Below, one piece after another: positions 28,712-43,030 of a DNA stretch of 64,000 nucleotides. This DNA is from Ligilactobacillus faecis (GTDB lineage Bacteria; Bacillota; Bacilli; Lactobacillales; Lactobacillaceae): assembly GCF_029889745.1 (NCBI RefSeq), contig NZ_CP123639.1:62001-126000 (forward strand). Reading direction: 5' to 3'. Under the pieces are notes generated by a model. It saw only the letters and a list, made by a program, of their open reading frames with translations, made no database searches and was not told the DNA's origin. The first letter of the stretch is position 1, and each line of letters opens with the position of its first letter. The position numbers and the translations under genes are program-made.

Positions 28712-28735
28712 AGTCGTGTTTTTTCTAACACGACT
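28712..28735. repeat. Copy 1 of a duplicated 24-bp terminator hairpin flanking the IS1182-type element
   Basis: AGTCGTGTT/AACACGACT stem with loop TTTTCT. An identical copy in the same orientation is at 30253-30276. On the minus strand this copy is followed by a T-run, so it retains the U-tract of the original lacS terminator. Confidence 0.85.
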
Positions 28736-30252
28736 CAGAATGTAGACTAAGTCATCAGAGTATGTGCTCTGGTGACTTTTTTTGTATAATTAAAGAAAAC
28801 GGTTACGGAGGTGCTCATTATGCTTCACAAAAGTGATCCCAATCTCAAACGCTGTGAATATGCTCGTACTTCTCTAGATGATTTGGTCCCAAAAGATCAT
28901 TTACTCCGTAAAATTGATCAAATTATTGATTTCTCTTTTATTTATGATCTTGTCGAAGATTCCTATTGTAAAAATAATGGTCGTCCTAGTCTTGACCCTG
29001 TACTACTCATAAAGATTCCTTTGATCCAAAATCTATTTGGTATTCGTTCTATGCGTCAAACGATCAAAGAAATTCAAGTTAATGTCGCTTATCGATGGTT
29101 TCTAGGACTAGGTTTAAATGATCCTGTTCCTCATTTCTCTACCTACGGTAAAAATTATAAAAGAAGATTTGCTGAAAGCCATGTAATAGAAGCTATTTTT
29201 GCTCATATTTTGAAACTCTGTTTAGAAAATGATCTTATCGACACAACTGATATCTTTATTGATGGAACTCATTTGAAAGCTGCTGCTAACAGCCGTAAAT
29301 ATACTACTGAAGTTATTGAAACTAAGTCAAAATTTATGAGTGAAGATCTCGAAAAAGAAATAAATGTAGATAGAGCTAAACATCAAAAGAAACCCTTAAA
29401 AGAAGAAAAACCTAAAAAAAAACTAGACAAGTAAAAATATCTAAAACTGATCCTGATAGTGGATGGTTTCATAAGGGTGAACACAAACAGGTTTTTGCCT
29501 ATAACGTTCAAGCTGCCTGTGATAAAAATGGGTGGCTCTTAGCTTATGTGGTCGGTGCGGGAAATATCCATGATACGCAACTTTTTCCTGAAATATTTGA
29601 AAAAGTACGGAAGTACGACCCACAATATATTATCGCTGATTCTGGCTATAAAACACCCACGATCGCACACTTTTTACTATCTCAAGGCATAATTCCCATT
29701 CTTCCTTATAAACGCCCAAGGGGCAAAGTTGGTACGCTTAGACCCAAAGATTTTGTTTATGATGAATATTATGATTGTTATTTATGTCCTGGCGATCAAA
29801 TCTTAATGTACTCCACAACTAATCGAAGTGGTTATCGTGAATATAAAAGTGATCCTACAATCTGTGAAAAATGTCCTTTACTGCACAAATGTACACAAAG
29901 TAAAAATCATCAAAGAGTTATCGCTCGTCATGTTTGGCAAGATAGTATGGAAAAATGTGAGGATATCAGGCATCAAACTGGCTCAAAATTAAAGTATGAA
30001 GCGCGAAAGGAGACGATCGAAAGAAATTTTGGTTCGGCAAAAGAATATCACAACTTGAGATACGCCCGAGAAGTAGGAATTGATAAAATTCTAGCTAAAG
30101 TTGGGTTGATATTTGCGTGCCTAAATCTAAAAAAATTGGTAAAAATACTGGGGAAAAACCCTGTTATATTCGTATATTTCAAAGTATATAGTTATAAAAA
30201 TACATAAAAAAATAAACTCTATCCGATTTGAATAGAGTTTGTCTACGTTCTG
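28736..30252. mobile_element. IS1182-family element
   Basis: About 1517 bp with 12-bp inverted ends CAGAATGTAGAC / CAGAACGTAGAC. Just inside each end is an inward-facing terminator: the CATCAGAG/CTCTGGTG hairpin plus T7 at about 28749-28780, and the AAACTCTAT/ATAGAGTTT hairpin on the other side at about 30210-30240. The element lies between two direct copies of the lacS terminator hairpin. Its transposase reading frame is interrupted. Confidence 0.85.
28820..30207 (+). pseudogene. IS1182-family transposase, frame-shifted at an A9 tract
   Basis: GGAGGTG precedes the ATG at 28820. The first part (to a stop at 29434) has the N-terminal DUF772-like region (VPKDHLLRKIDQIID...FSTYGKNYKRRF) and the first catalytic Asp in IFIDGTHLKAA. 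The second part continues in the -1 frame to 30207 with VFAYNVQAACD, IIADSGYKT, a four-Cys cluster and ERNFGSAKEYHNLRYAR. The shift occurs at nine A (29414-29422). It may be an inactivating mutation, a homopolymer sequencing error, or a slippage site; normal members of this family have one frame. Confidence 0.75.
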
Positions 30253-30276
30253 AGTCGTGTTTTTTCTAACACGACT
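30253..30276 (-). terminator. lacS terminator hairpin, copy 2, U-tract lost
   Basis: Identical to 28712-28735 and located 10 bp after the lacS stop codon. On the minus strand the stem is now followed by CAGAACG from the IS instead of T-run, so this copy alone should terminate poorly; the inward terminator of the IS at about 30210-30240 may replace it. Confidence 0.75.
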
Positions 30277-30286
30277 TCCCTAAAAA

Positions 30287-32215
30287 TTATTTTTCAACTT
30301 CGATAACAACTGTCTCTGGTTCCACATGGACTCCTGGACTCACTTTAAGTTCGAAATCAGTGATCGCATCAGCTGGAGTAAATGTCATCATCACAGTATC
30401 ATCGAGACCAGCCTTCTTGATCGCAGGATCCCAGAATTCCATGATCTGTTCACCTTGTTTGACATGTTGCCCTTCATTGACATAAGTCACAAATCCAGTT
30501 CCTTTCAAAGCAACTGTCCCGATCCCTACATGGATCAAGACCGGTATCCCATTATCAGAAACAAGTCCGATCGCATGGCGCGTAACAAAGACTGTCTTGA
30601 TCGTCCCATCAAATGGAGCATAGACTTTACCATCACTTGGTTTGAGCGCGATCCCTTGTCCCATTGTACCTGAAGCAAAGTTTTTATCTGCAACTTGTTT
30701 TAGAGCAACGACTTCACCTGCTACTGGCGCATGAGCAACTAAAGTATTTTCTTCAACTAAGACACCACCTTCTGGACTTTCAGGTTCAAATTGTTCGCCC
30801 CAAGTCTTTTCGAGTTCAGCAACGATCTGCGCATGCCGTTCTTCTGTTAAGGTGATCTTTTTACCAAAGATAAACATTCCGATCAACATCATCACAGCTG
30901 GGATCGCAAACATCATGATCTTAAAGACAAAACGATCGCTTGCTGTGATCGAAGAAGCTGTCGCACCAGTTGTCATTCCAGCTAAGACTGCGATCTGACC
31001 AACAACACCATTTGAGATCGCACCCCCAAATTTATCCACTAATGGCCGCACAGAAAGTGCTAATGATTCATCACGGTGTCCTAATTTCCATTGACCATAT
31101 TCAACCGAGTCAGTAATGATCATCAAAACGATCAAGAAAACGACTGGTTGTGGGATAAAGAAGAGTTCAGCTGCAAATAAAACTAACGCTAAATTGCTAC
31201 CTGCGATCGAAAAGACTCCTAAGCCGATCAGCATCATCACTAAACAACCCATAAACAATGGTTTACGACTGAATTTTTTCGCTAACATCGGGAAGAAAGC
31301 TACTGAGAAGAGCCCTACGACCATATTGATCGCCGAAAGGATCGAAAAACCTTTGGAAAAGCCCATGATATATGTGAAGTAATATAACTCAAGCGCGTTT
31401 ACTAAATTGATCCCGATCCCATAAAAAAGATAAGCGATCGCGACCCAAAGTAATTGGTCATTTTTAACTAACATTTTCAAAACAGCGCCGATCCCTGCAG
31501 TATCTTCTTCATTTTTGCGAAGATCATTTTCAACTTCCCGTGTCCCAAAACCAACAGCCAAAGCGCTCAAGAAAGCTGTTGCACACACAATAAAGGCAAA
31601 CCAGAACCAACCGCGATCATCCCCTGTGCCCCCATTACTTTGGAGTGAGAAGAACAAAACAAGTGGCATTACGACGACACCCACTAATGAACCACCGATC
31701 GTTGAACCGATCCGCGCTAAAGTAGCGATTTTTTCCCGTTCGCGTGAATCAAATGAAAGTGCTGGTAACATCGACCAAAAACCGATATCTTTAAATGAAT
31801 AAAAAATATCCATCGTGATATATAAAACAGCAAAAATAAATAAATATAACCATGGATTTGTTTTATTCAAACCACCCATATTAGTAAATAAGATCAGTAA
31901 AGCGATCGAACTGACAGTTCCACCGATCACGACCCACGGACGAAAATGGCCCCACCGTGTTTTCGTTCGATCGATCGCATTTCCGATAAAAGGATCGATC
32001 AAAAGTTCAACGATCCGTAAGATCATGATGATCAAGGTCACATAACTGATCAAACGATTATTAGTAGCTTGATCTCCCGTGTTGAACAAGTGCGAGGTGA
32101 TAAACATGATCAGATAACTCGATAACGCTGCGTAGAAGACATCGTTACCAAAAGCGCCAAAGGTATACGCAAGTCGCGAGGTCACTTTGCCTACTGGACG
32201 TTCTTTTGTTTCCAT
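30287..32215 (-). CDS. lacS: Galactoside permease with C-terminal EIIA-like domain
   Basis: A protein of 642 residues in two parts. Residues 1 to about 465 form a 12-helix GPH-family transporter (SRLAYTFGAFGNDVFYAALSSYLIMF..., DPFIGNAIDRTKTRWGHFRPW). The C-terminal part is an EIIA-Glc-like domain with the phosphorylatable His in VLIHVGIGTVALKG. In streptococcal LacS this domain is phosphorylated by HPr and tunes lactose/galactose exchange. TAGGAGTG precedes the ATG. It is divergent from lacZ. Raffinose permeases (RafP) have the same architecture, so the substrate could include alpha-galactosides. Confidence 0.94.
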   Translation of the reverse strand: METKERPVGKVTSRLAYTFGAFGNDVFYAALSSYLIMFITSHLFNTGDQATNNRLISYVTLIIMILRIVELLIDPFIGNAIDRTKTRWGHFRPWVVIGGTVSSIALLILFTNMGGLNKTNPWLYLFIFAVLYITMDIFYSFKDIGFWSMLPALSFDSREREKIATLARIGSTIGGSLVGVVVMPLVLFFSLQSNGGTGDDRGWFWFAFIVCATAFLSALAVGFGTREVENDLRKNEEDTAGIGAVLKMLVKNDQLLWVAIAYLFYGIGINLVNALELYYFTYIMGFSKGFSILSAINMVVGLFSVAFFPMLAKKFSRKPLFMGCLVMMLIGLGVFSIAGSNLALVLFAAELFFIPQPVVFLIVLMIITDSVEYGQWKLGHRDESLALSVRPLVDKFGGAISNGVVGQIAVLAGMTTGATASSITASDRFVFKIMMFAIPAVMMLIGMFIFGKKITLTEERHAQIVAELEKTWGEQFEPESPEGGVLVEENTLVAHAPVAGEVVALKQVADKNFASGTMGQGIALKPSDGKVYAPFDGTIKTVFVTRHAIGLVSDNGIPVLIHVGIGTVALKGTGFVTYVNEGQHVKQGEQIMEFWDPAIKKAGLDDTVMMTFTPADAITDFELKVSPGVHVEPETVVIEVEK

Positions 32216-32235
32216 AAAATCACTCCTAAATCAAT

Positions 32236-32316
32236 AATAACGTTTTCTTTTTTACAAGTTTCATGTTAAACGTTTTCAAGAAAAATTTCAAGTTGATTTT
32301 ACTAAAAATTAAGTAA
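32236..32316 (-). promoter_or_regulatory. lacS promoter with two cre-like sites and GalR-type operator
   Basis: On the minus strand TTGAAA (32286-32291) and TAACAT (32263-32268) are 17 bp apart. TTGAAAACGTTTAACA (32264-32279) is a strong cre-like site overlapping the -10 box, and a second weaker one is at 32236-32249. The 20-bp operator found upstream of galK is repeated exactly at 32297-32316, 5 bp upstream of the -35 box. Catabolite repression by CcpA and control by GalR are inferred. Confidence 0.7.
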
Positions 32317-32440
32317 TTTATTTATTTTTGATGTATTCCGCTCCAAAAGCCCTATTTTATCTACCTTTTAATACTAACTTTGCTTTATTAAGAACTCAAC
32401 AGCTTTTAACCCCCCAAATTTTAGTGATAAATTTTTTGTT

Positions 32441-35608
<3,168 letters not shown>

Positions 35609-35611
35609 TCT

Positions 35612-35658
35612 AAAAAAGGACCGCTACTCCTCTTTACTTAAGGAGTAGCGGTCCTTTT
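35612..35658. terminator. Bidirectional terminator
   Basis: GGACCGCTACTCCT pairs perfectly with AGGAGTAGCGGTCC around a 9-nt loop, flanked by A6 and T4. It serves both lacZ and the convergent dehydrogenase gene. Confidence 0.92.
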
Positions 35659-35665
35659 AACGTTT

Positions 35666-36574
35666 TTAACCTAATTGTTCAACGTGTTCTTTGATATAAG
35701 CGACTGATTCATTTAGTTTTTCAACTTCTTCTGCAGTCAATTCTAACGGAACGACTTTTTCGGCTCCGTTTGCGCCAATGATCGCTGGATACCCTAAATA
35801 AGTTCCAAATTCTTCAACATAAACTGAAGCTGGCGCAAAAAGCTTGGCGTCTGACATTACGGCTTGAGCCAAACGAACCCCACATGTAGCGATCGCATAA
35901 GATGTATAGCCTTTGCCACTTGCAACGATCCACGCACCTTCTGATGGTTTTCCATCTAAAGAAGCGATCTCGTCTAAACTGATCACTTCAGCTAAAGGCT
36001 TATTGTTGACGCGAACGGTCGACCACGCTGTAAATTGGGAATTTCCGTGTTCGCCTAAAACAAAACCATCGACATTTCGACTATCTTGGTTTAAGTAGTC
36101 ACCTACTACGTGTTGCATCCGCGCAGTATCGAGAAATGTTCCGGTTCCAAAAACTCGTTCTTTTGGCAAGCCAGTCTCTCGTTGTAAGATCGTCGTGATC
36201 GCATCACATGGATTTGAGATATTGATCAAAACGCCTTTAAAACCAACTTCTTTGAGCTTTGTGCCCACTTCGACGGCATTTTTACTATTGATCTTAAATT
36301 CAGCAAAACGATTACCCGTCTTGATGCTAGCCTCGATATCACCAAATGCCGTGATCACAACATCTGCATCGCTCAAAGCTGCATAATCTTGGATCTTGAT
36401 CTTTGTGTGGTATGGCAAACGTGGCATCGCATCTTCAAAATCAAGTTTTTCTGCTAAGACCTTTTTGTCATTTGTATCGATCATAACTAATTCATCAACG
36501 ATTCCTTGGGAAACAAGAGTATAAGCGACAGTTACGCCAACATTCCCGATCCCGATCACACCTAATTTTCTCAA
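35666..36574 (-). CDS. L-2-hydroxyacid dehydrogenase (HicDH-type, LDH family)
   Basis: I start at the TTG at 36574 (MRKLGVIGIGNVG) behind GAAGG; about 302 residues. The Rossmann motif GVIGIGNVG, the substrate Arg in FGTGTFLDTARMQ and the catalytic His in LGEHGNSQF are present. The segment GEHGNSQFTAWSTVRV and the overall pattern look closer to the L-2-hydroxyisocaproate dehydrogenase known from lactobacilli than to the main glycolytic LDH. It probably reduces branched-chain 2-oxo acids with NADH; a minor LDH is the alternative. A perfect 7-bp palindrome lies in its leader. Confidence 0.85.
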   Translation of the reverse strand: MRKLGVIGIGNVGVTVAYTLVSQGIVDELVMIDTNDKKVLAEKLDFEDAMPRLPYHTKIKIQDYAALSDADVVITAFGDIEASIKTGNRFAEFKINSKNAVEVGTKLKEVGFKGVLINISNPCDAITTILQRETGLPKERVFGTGTFLDTARMQHVVGDYLNQDSRNVDGFVLGEHGNSQFTAWSTVRVNNKPLAEVISLDEIASLDGKPSEGAWIVASGKGYTSYAIATCGVRLAQAVMSDAKLFAPASVYVEEFGTYLGYPAIIGANGAEKVVPLELTAEEVEKLNESVAYIKEHVEQLG

Positions 36575-36651
36575 AGCCTTCGCCCCTTCTTTTTGGCAGA
36601 ACTGCCAAGTATTTTTACTAATCATACTTCAACATTACTAAAACAGCAAGT

Positions 36652-36690
36652 AAAAAAACTGATAAGTTAACACTAACCTATCAGTTTTTT
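36652..36690. terminator. Terminator of the mutS-yajC gene run
   Basis: ACTGATA-GTTA pairs with TAAC-TATCAGT and is flanked by A-run and T-run, so it can act in both directions. It lies just after the yajC stop codon and before the dehydrogenase promoter. Confidence 0.85.
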
Positions 36691-36693
36691 AGC

Positions 36694-37056
36694 TTATTTA
36701 TCTTCGTCAGTCGTTTCTTTTTCAACGACAGAGCTTGTTTCAGTCGTTGTTTCAACTGTTTTTTCTTCTGCTTCTTCGACTTTAGCAGTAGCTTTTTTAG
36801 TTACTCGTGCGATCGCTGAACGTGTGAAATCAAGGTAAACACCATCACAATCGATCGTTACGAGATTTTTTTCTTGGTTGACTTCACTTACAACACCGTG
36901 TAAGCCACCGATCGTTACGACTTGATCGCCTGGCTTCAAAGCGTTCATCATTTCTTGATGTTGTTGTTGTTGCTTCTTTTGTGGACGGATCATCATAAAG
37001 TACATCAAAGCGATGAAGACCACAAACATTAAAATTGTTGAAATTGAAGAATTCAC
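36694..37056 (-). CDS. yajC: Sec translocase accessory subunit YajC
   Basis: A protein of 120 residues with one N-terminal transmembrane helix (STILMFVVFIALMYFMMIRPQKK) followed by the YajC domain (MMNALKPGDQVVTIGGLHGVV). The tail is Glu/Thr-rich and low in complexity. It associates with SecDF-SecYEG. Its place after tgt is the usual queA-tgt-yajC order. Confidence 0.95.
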   Translation of the reverse strand: MNSSISTILMFVVFIALMYFMMIRPQKKQQQQHQEMMNALKPGDQVVTIGGLHGVVSEVNQEKNLVTIDCDGVYLDFTRSAIARVTKKATAKVEEAEEKTVETTTETSSVVEKETTDEDK

Positions 37057-37134
37057 GAATTATACCTCCTAAGATATTCTACTTATAACTGTATCAGAAA
37101 AAAATGCTAAACACTAGCACTTTCAGTTACTCTT

Positions 37135-38313
<1,179 letters not shown>

Positions 38314-38329
38314 TCACGCTCCTTTCCTT

Positions 38330-39373
38330 TTAGTAGATAAACATCGCATCGCCAAAACTAAAGAAGCGATACTTTTCTGCAACTGCATGTTCATATGCTC
38401 GTAAAATATTTTCACGCCCCGTAAAGGCGGCCACTAACATCACTAACGTTGATTTTGGCAAATGGAAATTCGTAATGAAAGCATCAACGACTTTCCATTC
38501 ATAACCTGGTTTGATGAAAATATCTGTCCAACCACTGTCAGCTTTGATCTCACCATTGAATTTGGAACCGATCGTTTCAAGCGTTCGGATCGAAGTCGTT
38601 CCTGTCGCCACGATCTTGCCCCCATTTTGTTTGACTTCATTTAGCGTTTGCGCAGCTTCTTTGGAGAGACGATAAAACTCACTGTGCATCTTATGATCTT
38701 CGATATTATCGACACTAACAGGTCTAAAAGTCCCCAGACCAACATGTAACGTCAAATAAACTAATTTAACACCTTTAGCTTCGATCTTTTCTAGCAATTC
38801 TTTAGTAAAATGTAGCCCAGCTGTTGGAGCGGCTGCTGAACCGACTTCTTTTGAATAAACAGTTTGATACATCTCAGGATCGTCTAACTTTTCTTTGATA
38901 TATGGTGGTAAAGGCATCTCACCTAAACTTTCTAAAACTTCTAAAAAGATCCCCTCATAATGGAATTCTACGATCCGACCACCGTGATCTAATTCTTCTA
39001 AAACGGTCGCAGTCAAAGCGCCATCACCAAAACTGATCTTTGTGCCGACTTTAGCACGCTTAGCTGGTTTGACTAAAGTTTCCCACTTGTCGCCTTCAAT
39101 GTTATTTAATAGTAATACTTCTAAATGTCCACCTGTTTCTGGTTTTACGCCATAGATCCGTGCTGGCAAAACACGAGAATCGTTCATCACTAACGCATCA
39201 CCTGGCTCAAGATGATCGATCACATCATAAAAATAGTCATCTTGGTAGGCACCTGTTTTCGAATCTAACACGAGCATGCGCGACTGATCGCGTTCTTCTA
39301 AAGGCGTTTGTGCGATCAATTCTTCTGGTAAATAGTAGTCAAAATCTTCCGTCGTTAAATGTTTGTCTGTCAA
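38330..39373 (-). CDS. queA: S-adenosylmethionine:tRNA ribosyltransferase-isomerase
   Basis: About 347 residues from a TTG start at 39373 (GAAGGGTG 7 nt upstream; a GTG 9 nt earlier lies in that site). Family motifs include [21 protein letters not shown] near the N-terminus and [10 protein letters not shown]. It builds epoxyqueuosine on tRNA after Tgt has inserted preQ1. It lies 16 bp after ruvB. Confidence 0.96.
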   Translation of the reverse strand: MTDKHLTTEDFDYYLPEELIAQTPLEERDQSRMLVLDSKTGAYQDDYFYDVIDHLEPGDALVMNDSRVLPARIYGVKPETGGHLEVLLLNNIEGDKWETLVKPAKRAKVGTKISFGDGALTATVLEELDHGGRIVEFHYEGIFLEVLESLGEMPLPPYIKEKLDDPEMYQTVYSKEVGSAAAPTAGLHFTKELLEKIEAKGVKLVYLTLHVGLGTFRPVSVDNIEDHKMHSEFYRLSKEAAQTLNEVKQNGGKIVATGTTSIRTLETIGSKFNGEIKADSGWTDIFIKPGYEWKVVDAFITNFHLPKSTLVMLVAAFTGRENILRAYEHAVAEKYRFFSFGDAMFIY

Positions 39374-39389
39374 AAAAATCACCCTTCAA

Positions 39390-40394
39390 TCAATTTTGGG
39401 TAAATGGGATCCCTAAATATTCATAAGCTTTTGGGGTCACCATTCGTCCCCGTGCAGTTCGTTTGATAAAACCGATCTGCATCAAATATGGCTCGATCAT
39501 ATCGGCCAACGTCTCTGTTTCTTCACCTAAATTAGCCGCTAAAGTATTGAGACCAACTGGTCCGCCACCATAAAGTTCGATCATCGTATGCAAGACTTTG
39601 TGATCTGTTTCATCCAGACCTTTTTCATCAACATGAAGCATCGTCAAAGCATAGCGGACTGTTTCAAGATCGATCTCTGGTTTACGTGCAACTTCAGCAA
39701 AATCTCGGACACGCTTTAACAAGCGATTAGCGACCCGAGGCGTACCTCGCGAACGACTAGCGATCTCTAAAGCCCCAGTCGTACTGATCTGAGTCTCAAA
39801 AACTTGGGCTGAACGGGTCACGATCTGCGCTAATTCTTCTTTAGTGTAGTAATCCATACGCTCAACGATCCCAAAGCGCGCTCGTAAAGGCGCAGATAAC
39901 ATTCCCGCCTTGGTAGTTGCTCCGATCAATGTAAATGGTGGTAACGGAAAGCGCACTGGATGAGCAGTCGCATCTTGCCCAACGATGATATCGATATAAT
40001 AATCTTCCATCGCCGAATACAAGATCTCTTCAATACTTTTTTGCATTCGGTGGATCTCATCGATAAATAAGACATCACCTGGTTCAAGTTCATTTAACAG
40101 TGCCACGAGATCGCCTGGGCGCTCGATCGCAGGTCCCGTTGTCGTTTTGATCGCAACTCCAAGTTCATTAGCAATGATCGTTGCTAAAGTCGTTTTCCCT
40201 AAACCTGGTGGTCCATAGAGCAGAACATGATCGAGCGACTCAGAACGCTGTTTAGCAGCTTGAATATAGACATTGATCTTTTGCTTGAGTTTTTCTTGCC
40301 CGATATAGCTTTGCAACTCTTTTGGACGTAAACTATATTCCGCTACTTGTTCACTTTGCTCGAGCTCATTTGAAAGCAAGCGCTCATCCTCCAT
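39390..40394 (-). CDS. ruvB: Holliday junction branch migration ATPase RuvB
   Basis: About 334 residues. I use the ATG at 40394 because GAAAGG is then 9 nt upstream; the ATG 9 nt earlier directly abuts it. Walker A is [12 protein letters not shown], Walker B is LFIDEIHR, and the sensor and C-terminal winged-helix regions are intact. It drives branch migration with RuvA. No ruvC is nearby, as expected in Firmicutes. Confidence 0.97.
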   Translation of the reverse strand: MEDERLLSNELEQSEQVAEYSLRPKELQSYIGQEKLKQKINVYIQAAKQRSESLDHVLLYGPPGLGKTTLATIIANELGVAIKTTTGPAIERPGDLVALLNELEPGDVLFIDEIHRMQKSIEEILYSAMEDYYIDIIVGQDATAHPVRFPLPPFTLIGATTKAGMLSAPLRARFGIVERMDYYTKEELAQIVTRSAQVFETQISTTGALEIASRSRGTPRVANRLLKRVRDFAEVARKPEIDLETVRYALTMLHVDEKGLDETDHKVLHTMIELYGGGPVGLNTLAANLGEETETLADMIEPYLMQIGFIKRTARGRMVTPKAYEYLGIPFTQN

Positions 40395-40416
40395 AGCTGT
40401 CATCCTTTCTTTTTAT

Positions 40417-41022
40417 TTATTTTTTCATTAATAGACGTAAAGCTTGGCGTAAATAAGCATCGGTCGAATCACCTTGATAATCTTCCAGCTTTTTAGCGAT
40501 CTTTTTGACCTCTGTTTTAGTATAGCCTAAAGCATTTAAAGCTTCTAATGTTTCTGTCAAATATGGCGTCGGTTCTTTCGTCAACGTGATCCCTTGTTGG
40601 CCTAACATTTGTACTTGGGTGAGTTCTGTCAACTTGCCTTTCAGATCTAAAATGATCTGCTTAGCAGTTTTTTTACCGATCCCTGGGAAATTTGTTAAAT
40701 AGCCATCATCTTCTTGTTCGATCGCATTGATCAATCCACTGTGATCTTCACTTGCTAAAATAGCTAAGGCACTTTTAGGACCGATCCCAGAAACATTTAG
40801 CAATTTTAAAAAGAGTTGTTTTTCAGCTTCGTCATAGAAACCATAGAGTGTCATCTCTTGTTCCCGCACTGCTTGATGGACATAGATCTTTTGTTCAGCT
40901 ACTTGATCGACTTGATACCGAAATGGGTTAGCAACGTAGATCAAATAGCCGATCCCATTACACTCTAAAACAAGATAGCGCGGAGTGATCTTAACGATCT
41001 TACCGATTATATATTCATACAT
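40417..41022 (-). CDS. ruvA: Holliday junction DNA-binding protein RuvA
   Basis: A protein of 201 residues: N-terminal OB domain ([26 protein letters not shown]), two helix-hairpin-helix motifs ([13 protein letters not shown] and [16 protein letters not shown]) and a C-terminal UBA-like domain binding RuvB. It lies 13 bp before ruvB. Confidence 0.97.
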   Translation of the reverse strand: MYEYIIGKIVKITPRYLVLECNGIGYLIYVANPFRYQVDQVAEQKIYVHQAVREQEMTLYGFYDEAEKQLFLKLLNVSGIGPKSALAILASEDHSGLINAIEQEDDGYLTNFPGIGKKTAKQIILDLKGKLTELTQVQMLGQQGITLTKEPTPYLTETLEALNALGYTKTEVKKIAKKLEDYQGDSTDAYLRQALRLLMKK

Positions 41023-41062
41023 CTTTTTTACTCATACTTTCTTATGTTACCACAGATCTTTC

Positions 41063-43012
41063 TTAAAGGTCTGCTCTTTTTGAAACATGCTGATCTTGGA
41101 TCCGTTTGAACATATGCTCAAGATCAGTCGGACTAAAGTGAACTAGTGTCGGGCGCCCATGCGGACAATTGAACGGGTTTTCACAGGTCTTCAATTGTTC
41201 CAACAAGGCTTTAGCTTGTAGTTCATCTAAGTGATGGTTAGCCTTGATCGAACGTTTACAGCTCATCATGATCGCTGTTTTTTCGCGTACTTGAGCAACA
41301 GTCAAATGTTGATCGGCTAAAAACCACTCGATCATCTCTTTTACGATCTCTTCTTCTTGTCCTTTTTTGAACCACTGTGGGTGTTTACGAACGATAAACG
41401 TATTTTGCCCAAAATCTTCCAACCAGACCCCTAATTTAGCTAATTTTTCACGGTTTTCTGCGATCTTTAACGCCTCACTTGTCGGGTAAGTCAAAACGAG
41501 CGGCACTAATAAAGTTTGTTGGACTTGTTGAACGTTGGCGATCTTTTGCCGGTAATACTCATATTTACACCGTTCTTGTGCAGCATGTTGATCAACGATA
41601 TATAAGCCATCTTCGGCTTGAGCAAGCAAATAAGTCCCGTGAAGTTGCCCGATATATGTCAGCTCAGGGAATTTAGGTCGTTCTTTTACAGGCTTTTCTG
41701 TCAGCTCGACTGATTCAAGCGGCTTTTTTTCTTTATTCAATGTAACTTGATACTTTTCATCCCATTTTTGTAATTGTGGCGAATTCAGTTGTTGCTTATC
41801 TTTAATGATCACTGGCTCAACTGTCACCTCTACCTTTGGTGAGACGTTTTTTTTGAGAGCTTCACCTAATAAGACTTGCGTTACTTCAGCTGTACTATGC
41901 CTTTTTTGTGGTCTAGTTTGATAGTTACTTTGCGTTTCAGCCAAAGTCAGATCTAACTGGGTCACTTTTTCTTTTGTTTTTGGCCTATTTGACGTCATAT
42001 TTTGCAAGGCATTGGGGATCAAGTTTTCTTGACTTAACCGCTCCTTTAGTGCCTGCGTCACGAGCTCACAGAGCTGCTCTTCTTTGCTGATCCGAACTTC
42101 TTGTTTAGTCGGATGCACGTTGACATCAACTAACAGCGGATCAAGTTTGATATCGATAACTGCGAGCGGATAACGCCCGACCATTAATTTAGAACCATAG
42201 CCTTTCAAGACCGCTTTTAACAGCTGGTTATTTTTGATATATCTTCCATTGACTAATAAGCTGATATAATTTCGCGAAGCCCGCGTCAATTTAGGCAATG
42301 AGATATAGCCCTTTACTGAAAAATCGCTATCTTGCCCTGAAAATTCTAACATTTGTCGCGCGTTTTGGACCCCATAGATCGCGCTGATCGTCTGTTGTAG
42401 TTTACCATTACCAGCAGTCTGTAAAAGGCGGCGCTCGTTATTGTAAAGCGAAAAAGCGATCTGCTCGTGACTTAGAGCTAAACGATCGACGATGTCACTG
42501 ATCGCTGCTAATTCCGTTTGAAGTGAACTCAAATATTTCAAACGTGCTGGCGTATTATAAAAAAGATCGGTCACAGTGATCTTTGTACCCACTCGCTTAG
42601 CTGCAGGGCGTTTAGTTTGCGTCTTGCCCCCACGAACGTGGTAAAATGTTCCTTCAGTTTCAGCAATATTTGCTGTTTCAACTTTAACATCAGCGATCGA
42701 AGCAATACTTGGCAGGGCCTCGCCACGAAAACCTAACGTCTTGACTTGAAAAAGATCGTTTCGATCTGTGATCTTACTTGTAGCATGGCGGAAAAAGGCC
42801 AATGCAACATCTTCTTGTAAGATGCCTTCGCCGTTATCGATCACAGTGATCTCTTTTACTCCTGCATCTTTGACGTAAATATCGATCTGTGTACTTTTAG
42901 CATCGATCGCATTTTCAACTAATTCTTTAACGACCGAAGCTGGTCGCTCAACGACCTCGCCGGCTGCGATCTGATCGGCTAAGATCGTGGATAATTCATG
43001 TATCTTTGCCAT
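41063..43012 (-). CDS. mutL: DNA mismatch repair protein MutL
   Basis: A protein of 649 residues. The GHKL ATPase motifs are VVKELVENAIDA, VIDNGEGI and GFRGEALPSIASI. A variable linker (about 330-450) leads to the C-terminal dimerisation/endonuclease region, with SCKRSIKANHHL and NCPHGRPT late in the chain. It couples MutS recognition to strand incision. It lies 18 bp after mutS. Confidence 0.97.
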   Translation of the reverse strand: MAKIHELSTILADQIAAGEVVERPASVVKELVENAIDAKSTQIDIYVKDAGVKEITVIDNGEGILQEDVALAFFRHATSKITDRNDLFQVKTLGFRGEALPSIASIADVKVETANIAETEGTFYHVRGGKTQTKRPAAKRVGTKITVTDLFYNTPARLKYLSSLQTELAAISDIVDRLALSHEQIAFSLYNNERRLLQTAGNGKLQQTISAIYGVQNARQMLEFSGQDSDFSVKGYISLPKLTRASRNYISLLVNGRYIKNNQLLKAVLKGYGSKLMVGRYPLAVIDIKLDPLLVDVNVHPTKQEVRISKEEQLCELVTQALKERLSQENLIPNALQNMTSNRPKTKEKVTQLDLTLAETQSNYQTRPQKRHSTAEVTQVLLGEALKKNVSPKVEVTVEPVIIKDKQQLNSPQLQKWDEKYQVTLNKEKKPLESVELTEKPVKERPKFPELTYIGQLHGTYLLAQAEDGLYIVDQHAAQERCKYEYYRQKIANVQQVQQTLLVPLVLTYPTSEALKIAENREKLAKLGVWLEDFGQNTFIVRKHPQWFKKGQEEEIVKEMIEWFLADQHLTVAQVREKTAIMMSCKRSIKANHHLDELQAKALLEQLKTCENPFNCPHGRPTLVHFSPTDLEHMFKRIQDQHVSKRADL

Positions 43013-43030
43013 AAATCCACCTTAATTCGA

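Noticed and set aside
35666-36574. Main glycolytic L-lactate dehydrogenase
   Set aside because: The active-site surroundings look closer to HicDH; I kept lactate dehydrogenase only as an alternative.
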